From NCBI GenBank assembly GCA_021442155.1, contig CM038228.1, positions 82,961,095-83,025,094 of the forward strand: DNA of 64,000 nt, written 5' to 3'. Made by a program: the position numbers and the translations under genes. This document shows, piece after piece, positions 47,766 through 61,479 of the stretch. The notes below the pieces were generated by a model. That model was not told where the DNA came from, searched no databases, and saw nothing but the letters and a program-made list of their open reading frames with translations. Within the stretch, counting starts at the first letter, position 1. Every line of letters starts with the position of its first letter. The DNA is from Cymbidium sinense (lineage: Eukaryota; Streptophyta; Magnoliopsida; Asparagales; Orchidaceae).

Positions 47766-48041
47766 TGTGAAGAGAGGAGAAATAACTTGAATTTTGTGTG
47801 TATTTTATACAAGATCTTACACCTATATTTATATAAGTGGATTCTATGTTATCTTGGTAATTTCTAGCCATGCAAACTACGAATCACATTAAAAATAAAG
47901 CAGACATTCTATAGCTTTCATACATCTCTGAAAATTTGAGAGAGATTTTTGCTTTGTAGAGGTCCATGGAGTGCCACCTCCCTGTCCACAATGATGGACA
48001 ACCAGCTTTACAATCCTACAAATTATCTAAAACCACCAACA
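47766..48041 (-). repeat. copia 3' LTR (minus-strand element)
   Basis: Shares GAATTTTGTGTGTAT, GATCTT(A/G)CACCT, TGAAAATTTGAGAGA and TTTGTAGAGG(T/C)CCAT with the right LTR in the same order. Confidence 0.85.
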
Positions 48042-50501
48042 CTCCTCAAGCTTCAAAAAGATACTCTCCATGACTAAATTAAAGGTGAAATTTTGAAATA
48101 TAGGGCTCAGTAATCCTTTGCTTAGAATGACATCAATGCTTTTACATCTAAACATATGGATACATATAAGTCCACTTTTTAATTTGTCTTTAACTAAGTG
48201 TTAATCAATTTATATGTGTTTGATTTGGTCATGATGGATTGTATTTTGCATTTGCATGTATTATTGATGATCCATTTGTTGTGCTAACATAATCATAAGT
48301 CATCGAGGATAATTTTTATCCACAATAGCTCACAAATCCAAAAAATATAGTCTTTCAAGATCTTTGACTTTAAATTATTTGAAAGTTGATCTTTTACTTT
48401 TCTTAATTCTTTGAGATTTCCTATTACAATCATATCATCCATATAAACTATAAGAACTTTAATTTTGCCCTCGTTAGAACATTATCTTTAACTCTTTGTT
48501 TGAATTTCATCCCTTTCATAGTTTTAATGAACTTCCAAAATCATAATCTTGAGGATTGCTTGAGCCCATATGCAGCTTTCTTCAACCTAAACACATGATT
48601 TGTATTGAAATCTTGATTAAAACCCGTGAGTTTGATATAGGCTCATTCTTCTAGTTTACCTTGTAAAAATATAAGAAGATTTACATACATACCACACAAT
48701 TTTTATGCATTTGCATATCTAACACCTAAAATTAGATATTTACTTATCTAACACTTTCCTATGCTTGAAAAGGTGCATTTTACTTTTTAAAAGTGAGTAA
48801 TGATAGTATTTTTGAGGTAATATTCAAGACTGGGATATTATAAATATAAAAATTGAAGTTTAAGCGTTAGATATGTAAGTATGTAAATCCCCGAAAAATA
48901 TATTGCTTACATCGAACTATTGATTGTAAGGACAACTCAAGGTTGGATGTTAAGGATTAAAGTATTTGGATGGTGTTTAGAGTTATAATTAATGCAATGG
49001 TTTCTAAATAATTAGTTCCATAGGCCTAAGTGTAACATTTTTTCACAACTGTAAATCTAAATTTATATTTTTAAGATTGTCCCATTTGTATAGTATTGAT
49101 AGGATGTAACCACTTATATCCAATTAACTTCTTTCTTTTTGGAAATTATATCACATCTCAAATTTGGTTTTAACATTTCTTCAATTATGACTTTTTTTTT
49201 CATTATTTATACTCCACAGTTGCTTAGTCAAAATCTTGATATTATTTATTTAGAGAAAGGTTTTGAAGGAAGGAGAAAATATTAGAAAATGAAATAAAAT
49301 TGATTATTGAATGTTAGGGACACCCTTTACTAATGCAATAAGAAGATTGATATTATCATGAGTTTGGATTTCAAGATTAGGATTCATACATTCACCACAT
49401 CATGATTGACCTTGTGTGGATTTGGATGGCTAAGCATGCTTTAGTTTAATGTTAGATTAGCCTTTCTTCTTTCTTGAGCATACATATAGTGATGGTATAG
49501 ATTCATAGATAAGATTTTGTAAGAATTATTGTCTAAGAATAATACTTTTAGTAGTAGAAAAGTCTTAGGCAATTTGAGATTGTGGTTCGGTTGACTGGCT
49601 AAGAGGTTATGTTTGAGAAAATCAAAATTATCTTCATTAGGAGGTTTCCCCTAAAGGCAATCTTGATCATAGAATCCTTGATTTTCATCAAAAGTAATAT
49701 TCCAAGAAATAATATTTTGTTTTATACACTTTTTGAGTTAAGGAGCATTCATGAAGGATGCATTTTATGGATACTTTTGTCTTAATATTGAAAAGAGAAA
49801 GAATTCCTTACTAGTATGATTTTTTATATTAATTTCATAGATTATGGCGTATCACGTACCTTGGAATTTTTTTTACTTCACTACATCCCAAATATCCTTA
49901 GCTATAGTTAAGAACATACAAGTATTAGTAACTTCTAGTATCATTGGATTTCATAGCCAATAGATAATTGAAGAATATTTTGCAAACTATGTAGCAAAAG
50001 CGAGATCGCCTTCACTCATTATGAGACTAATAGGGTGGCCCAATTTATCCTTCCCTTCAAGAAAAATTTTCATAACCTAGGTCCAAATAAGATAACTTTT
50101 TTCGTCCAATTTGAATGAAGATTAAAGTTTTGGTATTCACCTGCTAAAGATTAATTAGAAATATTTAATTAGTCAGTAGCTTCTAATATAGAAAAATATT
50201 TTCTTCAAGGAGAAAAAATTCCCTTCAATAGAGTTGGTGATTGACAACATTATTATTTCAATAGAATAGCAAGTGGAAGTGATGAAACAGGTATCCTTAT
50301 AGCAGCAGGTGACAATGGTTGGTAGTACGTGTCCCTTTAGAAGGGGTAGTTGGTGGAGGGATAAACATCAGATGTCATGAATACAAGTAGGCAGAGGACA
50401 TGGTGGAAGCCACAAGGGGCTAAAAAGACTTTTTACGGATGCTAAAAAGAACAATAGCATACAATACTTAAAATTCCTTTGTTCCTAAAACTCTGATACT
50501 A

Positions 50502-50785
50502 TGTAGAGAGAAGAAATTATTTGAATTTTGTGTGTATATTATTAGGGATCTTGCACCTCTTTTTATATAGTAAGATGCTAGGATATTCATTATAACTTCT
50601 ACCTATAAAAACAACTAACTACAATAGAAGCAGAATCATGTACAACTAGCACATATTTATTTTCCTGAAAATTTGAGAGATTTTCACTCTTTGTAGAGGC
50701 CCATAAATTACTACCTTCTCCATGATGATGAAACACTAGATTAGAAATTCTATGAATTGCCAAGCTGGCCTCTAAAATCACCAAC
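50502..50785 (-). repeat. copia 5' LTR (minus-strand element)
   Basis: Adjacent on its left to the primer-site complement CTCTGATAC. More diverged from its partner than the LTRs of the 21,342 element, so this insertion looks older. Confidence 0.85.
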
Positions 50786-51184
50786 GAGATGCATCTTTAA
50801 TTAATTTTACTAATGGAGAAGCCTAATAAATTAGTGAACCAATGGCTTGTTGTGAGACTTCTATCAATTAATTGAGAGAAGAAATTAAAAATTAAAAACA
50901 ATTTTTCACATATTTATCAAGCTTCTCTACCATAATACTAAATAAAATAGCACCCACTTTGCAAGATTTAATGAACATGCAAAACTAAGCATATTAATCA
51001 AAATCAAATCCTCAAATGCTGATCTCCAAGAAGAGAACAGACCTGAATATGTGATTATGCTCTTTATAAATTCAAACAGAGAAATGAAGAGAAAAGAAGT
51101 CAAGCAAAAAAATTTCCAAAATGTACTTCTATAAAGTAATCAAGCACCAAAATTGTCGTAATCAGAGAAAGAAGGGGAGATGAT
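50786..51184. other. spacer
   Basis: AT-rich; no gene or repeat is recognised. Confidence 0.45.
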
Positions 51185-51715
51185 GTTTAGCTATTTGGAT
51201 TTTGGAGAGAGAAAATGTAGAGAGAGAGAGAGAGAGGTAGGGCTAAAGAGAGGGATACAACACTCTCCATTAGAAAGTGAGAGAGAGAGATCTCCCTCAG
51301 TTAGAGACAGAAAGAGGGAGAGTGTAAGATGGAGGAGAAAGTGGTGTGTTCTGCAATGATGAGTCAAGAAGAGTTTTGTGGATGGCTGGGAAGGAGAGGC
51401 TGAGAGATGGGGATGGGAGCTTGGGATTGGTTTCGGCTGGAGAGGGATCAATCGTCCTCCCAAATGAGAGGTCAATATTGGGCTTGGAGAGAGGAGAAAC
51501 ATAGGCGGTTTGCAAGGGAGGCAAAAGTGGTTGCTTAGTCGGCTTCTGTTGGAGGGGGTGAGAAGGTGAGAGACGGATGGTGTGAGCACAGCTCTAGCCG
51601 TGCTTCGAACAAGAAGGGACTGACGGGCTAAATGGTGACGGGATGAGAGGAGATTGGGGGGAGTCGCACGTGGGGTTTTTGACGAGAGATGGGAGAAGAA
51701 AGACGGATATGAATC
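51185..51715 (-). repeat. inverted fragment of the gypsy-type LTR
   Basis: The reverse complement reads CCCATCTCTCGTC, CGACTCCCCCCAATCTCCTC, TCCCAGCCATCCACA, CTGAGGGAGATCTCTCTCTC and ACATTTTCTCTCTCCAAAATC. This is the same order as 52,240-52,735 on the plus strand. A 194-codon minus-strand open frame (51,191-51,775) covers it and is the longest in the window. It is Ser/Pro/Leu-rich, matches no protein family and coincides with the repeat, so I treat it as a by-product. GA microsatellite at about 51,219-51,237. Confidence 0.8.
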
Positions 51716-52239
51716 TTTAATTGAAATGAAATATGAGTGATGAAATTGATAGAAGGGGCTAATGTGATGTTCCAAGTGTTGAAAATTGAACTAAATTCAT
51801 CCAAGTTGACCAAACAAGTGAGGCTAAAATAGAAGTGAAAATTTCTTTACACTACCATTATTTCATGACGAACACTTAAGTTATAGGCATGCAAAACATT
51901 CACTTAACATTAATTTTATTTCATCTATAAACAAAACTAGTTATGCAATAGTAACTCTTTTGATGGAGAACAATTAGCAAGGATTGCATTTTTATTGAAT
52001 ATCAGAAGCATAAATGAGCTTATATAAATATAAAAATAAAGAACAATCAAGAAAAATATAATAAAGAAAAATCCTCAATGATAAAGAAATATAATAATAA
52101 TAACAATAATAATAAGTGCAAATTCGTAATATAAATAAGTTAGCATATGTGATAATTTAGACATGATAACAGTGCCTCATAAAATCAATATGGTACGAAG
52201 GATGCCGACTTGAATATGAAAGCAGTAGTGACTAAAGAC
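51716..52239. other. AT-rich spacer between inverted LTR fragments
   Basis: Contains an AAT microsatellite at about 52,088-52,114. No gene is seen. Confidence 0.45.
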
Positions 52240-53905
52240 TCATCTATGTCCCTCTCCTCCCATCTCTCGTCTAAACCCCACACATGACTCCCCAAATCTC
52301 CTCTCATCATCGCCATTCAGCCCATCAATCCCTCCCAGCACGGCTAAAGCCAAGCTCACACCATTCATCTCTCACCTTCTCACCCCCTCCAGCAGAAATC
52401 GACCAAGCAACCACTCCCTTGCAAACCGCCTATGTTTCTCCTCTCTCCAAGCAAACCTTGACCTCCCATTCACATGTAGGAGGATGACTGAACCCTCTCT
52501 AGCCGAAACTGCCAAGCTCCCATCCCCATCTCGCAGCCTCTCCTTCCCAGCCATCCACACACACAGAACTCCTCTTATTGACTTGGCACTGTAGAGCCGA
52601 CGCCACTTTCCCCTCCATCACACTCCCTGTTTCTCTCTCTGAGGGAGATCTCTCACTCTCTAACAAAGAGAGTTATGTCCCTCTTTCTCTATATTTTCTC
52701 TCTCCAGAATCCAAATTGCTAAAAAAAGATAAAGAGAGAAAAATTCCCCCAACTCCCTATCTTGATTTGCCTTGACACCCATGTGATTTCCCTCAGAATC
52801 CATGTCACTCACATAGAAATCTCTCATTTTGTGTGTCGAAGGTATAAACATATAGAAATAATAAAAATAAATGTCTATGCATGCCTCTCTTGGCGTAGTG
52901 AGAAAATTTGTATGTTTTTGTGCAAGTGAAAACTCTCATATGCATCTTTCATGGTGCGGGAGGAGGACAAATGGCTGCCAAAAAATATTTCATGCACACA
53001 TTTCTTGATGTGGCATGAAAAATTTGTGATTTTTGTGAAGGTACGGCCACATACATGCTTTCTTGGCGTGATGGGATGATGCATTTCGGTCGTAGTGTTT
53101 ATACTATTTAGACATGTCTTTCTTGGAGTGGTGGGCATGTAAATTTCGCCCATGAGGGATGGCAAGAGAGGCGCCAAAATTTACAATGACATGGGACCCA
53201 AATAAAACAAAATAAAAATGACATTTGAGACATAAATTGAAAGATGAAATCAATATCAAACTAAACATGAAATACAAACTCCTAAAATAAAAACAAACTT
53301 GCAAAAGCTAAACTAAAACAAATTTATGACAAACTAAACACTTGTCAATGAACACAAATGAAAATTTTCGGTGAACATTTGGACCACAGACAATAAGGAG
53401 AATCTAATCCAAGTGCGAGTAAGACTTGAAACATACACAAGACATATATGACCTACAAGAACTTGAAAGCTCTTTTGAACAAGACTAAAACCTAAGATGA
53501 ACTTGAAGATAAGCTCACATAAAGACTTGATGATTCTCCTACAAGCAAGAACAAAGCTAAATAACTTACAAAGGAGCATAAATGTGATCTTTCAAGGAAC
53601 ACTTAGATTATACATTTAAATGCAAAATTGAACCACAAAGGATTGAACGGTTTGCATACAAACACAAATGTGATTTGACAATTAGTTCATGAGCATAAAC
53701 AAACTTTCCAATGATCAATTGAGTTGCATTACATGCTTTATCAAATGGATTGAAAGGAGTCAAAGGAAACATGAAATAAAAGATCTCAATTGAATGTCGG
53801 TTGGGTAACATGTGACTAGCAATGAATTTAAAAATTCACTTTCAAGCAAGAGCGACAAATATATCTTTCCAATAGTCATCCAATTGTTATATCGAAGATT
53901 CTAAA
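52240..53905 (+). repeat. left LTR (5'-truncated) of a gypsy-type element
   Basis: Aligns in the same order with 57,540-59,130. Shared words include CATCTCTCGTC.AAACCCCA, CAATCTCCTCTCAT, CGACCAAGCAA, GCATCTTTC.TGGTGCGG, GATGAAATCAATAT.AAACTAAA, AATGAACACAAATGAAAATT and CAATTGAGTTGCATTACATG. It is directly followed by integrase sequence. The homology stops abruptly at about 52,240, whereas the right copy seems to extend further left. Confidence 0.85.
52870..53135 (+). repeat. ~60-bp sub-repeats inside the LTR
   Basis: CATGC..CTTTCTTGGCGTG variants recur at about 52,878, 52,939, 52,995, 53,055 and 53,113. The same series occurs in the right LTR at about 58,160-58,370. Confidence 0.75.
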
Positions 53906-53934
53906 AAGTCCTAAATTAAATCATGTAAGGCTGC

Positions 53935-55012
53935 AAACGAGGTGATGATTGAAATTCATGAAGGGATTTGTAGTGCACATTAATAAGGTCCTACAATGGC
54001 AGTGAAAATAAAAAGAATGAGCTATTATTGGCTATTTATGATAAAAGATTGCATCAATCATGCAAAAAAATATCATGAATGTCAAGTCTATGATAACATC
54101 ATCCTGATAGTCTTCAAATCCACTGCATTTAACGAGCATCTTGGTCATTTAAATATTGAGGCACAAATATAATCAATCTAATTTATCCGCCATCATCAGC
54201 TGACCACCGCTTCATCTTTTAGCAACAATGAATTTCTTTTTCAAATAGGTTGAAATTGTTCCAATTAAAGAAATCAATACTAATTAGTTGTTGATTTCTT
54301 CACCAATAATATTATCTATAAATTCAATATACACAAAATTATCTTGAATAACGACCCAACTTTTAAGAGTGTAAATGTATATAGATTTGCTTATTGACAC
54401 AAAATAACTTGATGACACTCATCAATTTAAAATCCAAGAAATAATAGCTTGGCAGAGGCTTTCAAAAAGATTATGGTAAAGCCATTTAAGAAGATTCTCA
54501 TGAAGAACAAGAGAGAATGATACATTAAAATGATAAAAGCATTATGAGCATATTGAACCACCTACAAGATGCCAACAAAAGCCACTCCTTATCCTTTGAT
54601 ATTTAGACTTCAAATCGTCTTGCCACTAGAAGTAAAGTTATCATCACTTCAAGTATCTGTCCAATTCAATCTTACTCAAAATGAGAATGTCAGTCTGCAA
54701 ATAGAAAAGCTTGATGTGTTAATTAAGTCAAACTCTAAACTCAACCAAATTTAGAAATCTATCAAACAAGGATGTCAGAGCTTTTAACAGCACTATATGT
54801 CCTCAGACATTTCAAGCGGAGAATTGGTCTTGATGCTAAATAGATCAATCATTCCTCAACATAAAATTGGTGGTAAATTCAAAGCCAATTAGGAAGACCT
54901 CTACATTATAGAAAAGATATACGAAGGAGTCTATCAACTTATTGATTCAAATGATCAAAGACCAATACCATCAATTAATGGTCGACATCTCAAAAAATAT
55001 TACACCTAATTA
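53935..55012 (+). pseudogene. Ty3/gypsy integrase relic
   Basis: Plus strand across frames: EIHEGICSAH with RIKRMSYYWLFMIKDCINHA and KKYHECQVY (integrase HHCC zinc region, 53,955-54,090), IYPPSSADHRFI (54,186-54,220), VVDFFTNNIIYKFNI (54,285-54,330). Then comes MPTKATPYPLIFRLQIVLPL (54,569 on, like 'TPY.L.YG.E.VLP.E') and SGELVLMLNRSI, IIEKIYEGVYQLIDSNDQRP, SINGRHLKKYY (54,810-55,010). This is the C-terminal end of a plant Ty3/gypsy pol. Gag, protease and RT are missing: the left LTR runs straight into integrase, so an internal deletion removed them. Many stops; inactive. Confidence 0.88.
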
Positions 55013-56742
55013 AAACAATCATATGCCTAAATGAATAATGTAATTATAATATTTTTTATGTCAAATATATATGTAATGTCACTTGAAAATTCTCTTGCAA
55101 TATGAGAACATATTTTTAAGTTACTATAAAAGCACTCCTTCAAAGCGCTAGGCATTTTAATATAGTTATCTAAGTTGACATCGTGCCTCAAAGTCTCTAG
55201 ATAGATAGATATGATGATCAACAATAAAATCTTGTCTATTTACATGAATTATATGAGAAAAAATTAAGCTCTGAAAAGAAATACATAATGTCCACATAAT
55301 TTGCCTATAATCCCTTTGTAAGATAGGGGCATTTTTAAAATTTGCATATTCAAAATGGTCAAATTTCTCCATGTAAAACAATGAGCATTTATATATATAC
55401 ATTCAAGTTGACATCGTGTTCTACGCCAAGATCTCTGAATATATCTAACATCATTATTGTTAAAGTTGCAATCTTCTGTGGGAACAAAAGAAAAAAAATT
55501 GTTTCAATCATAATATATGTGGACATCCCCGAACATCAGAGGCCCGTCTCCTAAATCTGTCAAGATCCATTCAACTAAGAAGAAATCCTAATTTTAGAAA
55601 TTTAAAACAACCAAATTGGAAAAGCTTCAACCCCTACACACTCAAGTTTAGAACTTAAATGAGTTCTAAAAATAGAACTCAACAAGTCCAAAAATAGTCA
55701 AATTACTAACGCTCTCCTCACTCAACAAGCCACAATGAAAGAGTTCTCGTTCATCAATCTAATAATAAAACTATTAATCCATCATAGCCTAAGTTGAAGA
55801 TTCAAGCAGGTTCTAGGTCAGAATTAACAAGCCCAAATATGGTTGAATCACTCAACAAGCCGCAAGAAAAGACCATAGTAAAAAATCCCTATTGTCAGTT
55901 TAATAACGATGACTGTCCAATTCAAAAAAAATCCAGCTTGACAATCACAAGTAGCTAAACCTAAAAGATCTTCCAAATTGATCGATAGGTTAAGACAAAA
56001 TACTAACCTCTATATTGCTTACAAGACAATGTTTCAATCTCTTTCTAAAAGGTCTGATCAAGCATACATCATAGACTGGAAGAAGCTTCTTTAGCAAATC
56101 CAAAAGGGAAAAAGGCATAGGACCTAATAAGTCATCCCACGGTTCATAAGAAGCCAACAACTGAGCTAAAGGGACCATGCAATTATATAGTATGTTGAAG
56201 CACTAAATGCTAGACTGATAACTTAACACCACAGACCTGACATATGCCCAAGGACTAAGTTATTGATACACATCATTCAACAAGTCTATCAAAACAGCAA
56301 GCATAAGACCGAAGGCATATTCTTCATAACAAAACGATGCAAACAAATCAGGTCAATCCTTCATCAAGTTTGATAAGCTTCAAAGCCCGATCAAGCATTT
56401 TAGTTAAGGTGAAATGAAGCTCAAATCTATGATGACACCAAGAAAAAGACCTTTAATGAGTCCATTGAAGTCGAGAGTAGAGGACAGAAAGCAATTTTCT
56501 TCACGACAAGTCAATGCATACAAATTGGGTCAAAGAAGATAACTTTTATAAAGTTTTACAAACTATTGAAGCCAAGTTATGTAGATTCAGATCTCATGAC
56601 TAATATGATAGCTACATTTACTTTCACCAAGTTGTAACCATCAAGGTTCAACTAAATTCATCAAACTGAGACGTGATGTTAATATAAAATCAAGTCAACT
56701 AATTTGCAACAAACATGATTCACTTTATGAGCAAATCAAATT
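55013..56742. other. gypsy-element 3' internal region, non-coding
   Basis: Lies between the pol end and the right LTR. No further gene is recognised; the frame 55,990-56,178 matches nothing. Such non-coding tails are common in large plant gypsy elements. Confidence 0.45.
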
Positions 56743-57937
56743 TGTTGAGGGGTATTTTTAGACTTCGGCATACACTCCATAAGTCAATTGAGCACAGATG
56801 GCGAATTTGATGGGCTACAAATGCGACGCTGCACAAATCAAAGAAGAAATATCCTGATCATAAATGAAAATTACTAAAACAACCTCCGAACATAAAATTG
56901 ACTCTGCCAATACGTCCAAAATGTTGAAATTGACTAAGAGAAGCTTCTCATATCATTTGATAGCCGATTGACGAAAGAAACAAGCCATTGATGCAATTTC
57001 GTGCATATAGAGTCAGGAGGCCTCGACGACGTCCAAACACGCTCCGTTCGCGAAATTAATTGTGCTGATATCACCAAAACGTCAAAACCCACCAAGTGAA
57101 ACTATCTGCAATCTATTCGATCGAGTTTGCGCAAATGTTGAGTGAGCGGATATGATGTCGCGTGATTTGAGTTGAAATCACCTCGATCAATGTCAAAATC
57201 ACTCTAACAACCTCCGATCGTAAAATGGACTGCATCGTTGTGTCTGAAACGTCAAATTTACCCAGTATAGACACCAATAATGCTTAGAGTTGTCGCACGA
57301 GGAATTTCGTCAAAATCGGCACATATTTCAAGAAAATTAGCTTAATCTCTGCCTAATCCCAATCAAATCCAATCGTCCACCTATCCCATCCGACGACCTG
57401 CTGCCAACTCCTGCACTTTAACCTCTCACATTGCGACCTTCCTCATCAAATGTCTCCATCTGCTCCCTCTCTTGTACAACACTAAGCTCCACAATCTCCC
57501 ACTCATCTCTCCCACGCCTCTTTGCCAAAGACCCATCTTCATCCCTCTCATCCTATCTCTCGTCCAAACCCCAAGAATAACTCCCCCTAATCTCCTCTCA
57601 TTTCGTTGACGTTCAGCTCGTCCGCCCCTCCTTGTTCGAAGAGCTCACACAACCATTCACTTACCTTCTCACCCTCTCTACCCAAAGCCGACCAAGCAAT
57701 CACTACCACCTCCTTTGCAAACTGCCTCATTTTCTCCTCTCTCCAAACCTGACCGACCTCATTGCAGAGGGACAAGACCCTCTCGGTTGAAACCAACCCC
57801 AAGTGAATCTCTCAGCCATCCACAGAACTCCTCTTCCTAACTCGACACTATAGAGCTGACACCACTTTCCCTCCATCTCCTCTCTCTCTCTCTCTCTAAT
57901 TGAGATCACTCTCTATCTCCAACAGAGAGAGTTTTAT

Positions 57938-57974
<37 letters not shown>

Positions 57975-59130
57975 ATTTTTCTAGAATTCAAATAGCAAAA
58001 AGATAAAGAAAGAAAAAAATTCCTCCCTCCCTCCATTTGCTTTGCCTCAAAACTTATCTCTTTTATTTGAAATTCATGCCACTAGATGATCACCCGTTGT
58101 TATGTGTCAATAGGTGTCAAAAATTTTGTGGTTAAGAAAGTGGTATATTTTTGTGTAGGTGAAAACCCCCATGCGCATCTTTCTTGGTGCGGTGTGGAGA
58201 AGGAAGATCAGTCGCCAAAATAAGTACTAGTACACGCATTTTTTAGCATGACCGAGAAATTTCTGGTTTATATGCAAATACGAATACAACATACACTTCT
58301 TTCTTAGAATAATGGGATGATGTATTTCAGTCGTAGTATTTATACCACTCATACACGTCTTTCTTGACGTGTTAGGCAAACCCAACACTCTCAATTCAAC
58401 CCTCTACATAGGGACGATGCCGAGAAGCTGCCCAAATTTCTAATGAAAGGGGATACAAATAAAACAAAAAAAGAAGATATTTGAGACTTAAATTGAAAAA
58501 TGAAATCAATATTAAACTAAATATGAAATATAAACTCTAAAAATATAAATAAACTTGCAAAAGTTAAAATGAAGCAAATCTACAACAAACTAAACACTTG
58601 CTAATGAACACAAATGAAAATTCTTAGTGAACATTTAACCTTCATGTTATGCATTGAAACAATCAGGACAATCCAATCCAAATGCAAGCAAGACTTGAAA
58701 ACTACGCAAGACATATATGACCTACAAGAACTTAAAAGCTCCTTTGAACAAAACTAAAACTTAAGATGGCTTACGTAAGGACTTGGCGTCTCTCCTACAA
58801 GAACAAAGGCATAAATGTGATCTTTCAAGAAACACTTAGATTGTACATTTGAATGCAAAATTAAACCACAAAGGATTGAATAGCTTACAAACAAGCACAA
58901 ATGTGATTTGACAATTCATCCATGAGCATAAACAAACTTTCCAATGATCAATTGAGTTGCATTACATGTTTTATCAAATGAATTGAAAGGTTTCAATAGA
59001 AACATGTAATAAAAGATCTCAACTGAATGTCAGGTTAGGTAACATGTGATTAGAAATGAATTTGAAAATTCACTTTCAAGTAAGAGAACACAAATATATC
59101 TTTCAATAGACATCCAATCACCATGTCAAA
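56743..59130 (+). repeat. right LTR of the gypsy-type element
   Basis: TGTTGAGGGGTATTTTT at 56,743 has the look of a gypsy LTR start. The part from 57,540 aligns with the left LTR. A (CT)n run lies at about 57,882-57,972. Neither the exact start nor the end is proven, because the left copy is truncated and the right end lacks a clear CA plus target duplication. Confidence 0.65.
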
Positions 59131-61450
59131 GAATCTAAAGAGTCATGAACTCATTCATGCCAACTCAAAAGATATGTAACAATATGCCTATGAGAGAAAA
59201 CAAATGCTAAACCCAAAGAATGATAAAGGCTTAAAAACTCATAGTAAACTCAAGCCCAACAATCATTAAAATTTAATTGTTTAAAGTGAATCCCAAAAAT
59301 AAGTGCTAGCAATGGTGTGTATCATTTTTCATCAGCATGTGAAATTTTTATCAATGCTAGTTTTACATAGATTGATGATAGTATGCCGACGACCTTCAAA
59401 TTGGAGTTGTGAATATTTAATTTCTTCTATCTAGAATCGATCGACAAAATTTTAATAATAAGAAATTAAAATTGCCTACTAAAGTAGAGTAACAAGCTGA
59501 ATACTAATCCTCTCTGCTTAGTGTGATATTAACAATCTCATAAGGAGTTCACAAGCTAATTTGAATATCCGCCTTCCAATGAAACTGAATTCAAATTACA
59601 ATCAAGAGTGAAGTTAAGTTGACCTGAGTGACCTAATACTGAAGGCATGTGAATATGCTATATTATTGCATTAAAATTCATGGGAAACACATCAAAATCT
59701 ATTCGATTAACCCAAATCAGCCTGCATGGGCCCAGACATAATGCTAAAAGCCAAAATCTAGTGTATGAGGATACTGCACGGGTTAAAATTAAATTAATTT
59801 AAAATCCATCTTGCCTTGAAAAATATGCAAACATTTTACAAATTGATAACTACTTTGAAATTATATGCATCTCTCATAAATCTAATTTTTAAAAGTTGAT
59901 GCATATGCACACTACTAACGTTGGTTGCTTCGCCTATACAATGAAGTTGTAAGTCCATTTAACCAGTCTGATCATCCTTTTTTTCATGGGAACAAGACTT
60001 ATCAAGATTAATTGTGACAAGCATTCACTCTTTAAAAGAAGATATTGATTTTACATTTACATATGACCATCAAAAATTCTAATCAAGAAATTTCATATTC
60101 AAAATTATACACTCTGCACATCAAGATATGAAATATGATTATAACCCTTAATCATAAACTCGATCCTCTATAAAGCAAATTAACAGAGTTCACAAAGTCT
60201 AAGTCATTTACAACCCAATGATGATTATGTTAAATGAGGATATCAACTCGATGGGTTGTTATTATCAAAATACTTAAGAATATTAATATTCAATTATCTC
60301 AAATTCAAATTCTTAAAATATAAATCTAAGTTTGATCATCTATTATTAGATTAATAGAATTAATAAGATCTAGAATAATAAATTAAATGATCAAACAGGT
60401 TTAAACAATTGAATGAGATATATTGAATGGACATTTCAATCGGAATGAATATTATCATCAAAACGTGTTTACAATTTCAAATCAAATTAACTTAAATCAA
60501 GTAACAATCTAAAAAAATAAAATTTGATGAGTTATTAAACTTTAAATGCTTAAATGAAACTCATCATCTTAAAGCGTAAAGCTTAAAGCATAATCCACTC
60601 AATCCACCTTCGCAACCATTTTTGGAGGTGACAAATTAAAAAAAGTTTAACTTACAAAAAAATAAATGTCAAGTGTATAATTATATTCACTCTCAAATAA
60701 TTTCATATCAATAAGTAAGTGGCAGTCCTTTGTCCACATAATTTTTCCCCTAAATGGCACCACATAAAATAGTAATTACAACCAGAGCCTTCTAACCTAA
60801 TAATTTAAGTTAAATAACACCATTATATTACAATCACGGTTGTAGCATGTATGTTCATCAATGACTTTGGCCCTTGAGTTGTGAATCATAAGATGCATCT
60901 AATAAAGTAAAAAATCTTTTGTTAATTAAGATGAACTTAAAATTATTTCTTTAAATAAATATCAACCCAAGTTTACAAGATTTCCTTGGATGAAACAACC
61001 TATGGATGATAAGGATTTCATCGTTAGATTACTATCAGGGATCATGATGACAACAAAACCAAGTGATCTTGATGGGCATCATCATTTCCCCCACCATCTG
61101 CTTTAAATTAAAATATGGTGAATTTCATAATTATTAATTTTTAAACTTCAATTGCTACTACTATACGCTATGTAATTGTAGATCTAACAACTAGCCTTAA
61201 TAAAAAACTCTCTCTCTCTCTCAATACTATAAGGTGGTAATTAATTATAAGTGCTTGTGCCTATAAGAAACCTAAAATCAGATCTAAAGTGTTTACAAAA
61301 TGAAGGTAAAATCTTTAGACAGTGTTTTATCTACTATTTTATCTTCCTTCTAAAAATTTGACTGACACTAATTTAAACTCTTCATCGAAAGATTAGACGT
61401 AAATTTTTGAAGCCCACAAGAAGCTTAAATAATGGCTTGTATTATCAAAT
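59131..61450. other. AT-rich sequence, no gene recognised
   Basis: May include the remainder of the gypsy LTR. No coding sequence, RNA or known repeat is recognised. A short CT microsatellite lies at about 61,209-61,222. Confidence 0.45.
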
Positions 61451-61479
61451 GACTCATAACATGAGTTGAAACTAAATGT

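Larger units (their letters stand above)
47766..50785 (-). mobile_element. Ty1/copia element, minus strand, decayed
   Basis: Two related LTRs (47,766-48,041 and 50,502-50,785) start TGT with GAGAG..GAAAT...TTGAATTTTGTGTGTAT and end ACCACCAAC/ATCACCAAC. Next to the right LTR is AAACTCTGATACTAT, the reverse complement of a tRNA-iMet primer site (GTATCAGAG). Next to the left LTR is CTCCTCAAGCTTCAAA, the complement of a polypurine tract. The element therefore reads on the minus strand. RT remnants at 48,290-48,660 include SSYSLYG/YD (from 'VYVDDMIV') and FKVKDLERLYFL (like 'FEVKDLG.LKYFLG'). It is ~3.0 kb, shorter than a full copia element, so internally deleted. Target duplication is not clear (GGAGA against CGAGA). 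Confidence 0.85.

Noticed and set aside
51191..51775. 194-codon minus-strand open frame, the longest in the window
   Set aside because: It is Ser/Pro/Leu-rich, made of CT-rich repeats, and coincides with an inverted copy of the gypsy LTR that also occurs at 52,240 and 57,540 without the same frame.
60800..61150. Possible gene with a His-rich segment (GHHHFPHHL)
   Set aside because: Only a short frame, no neighbouring exon-like sequence, and several stops.
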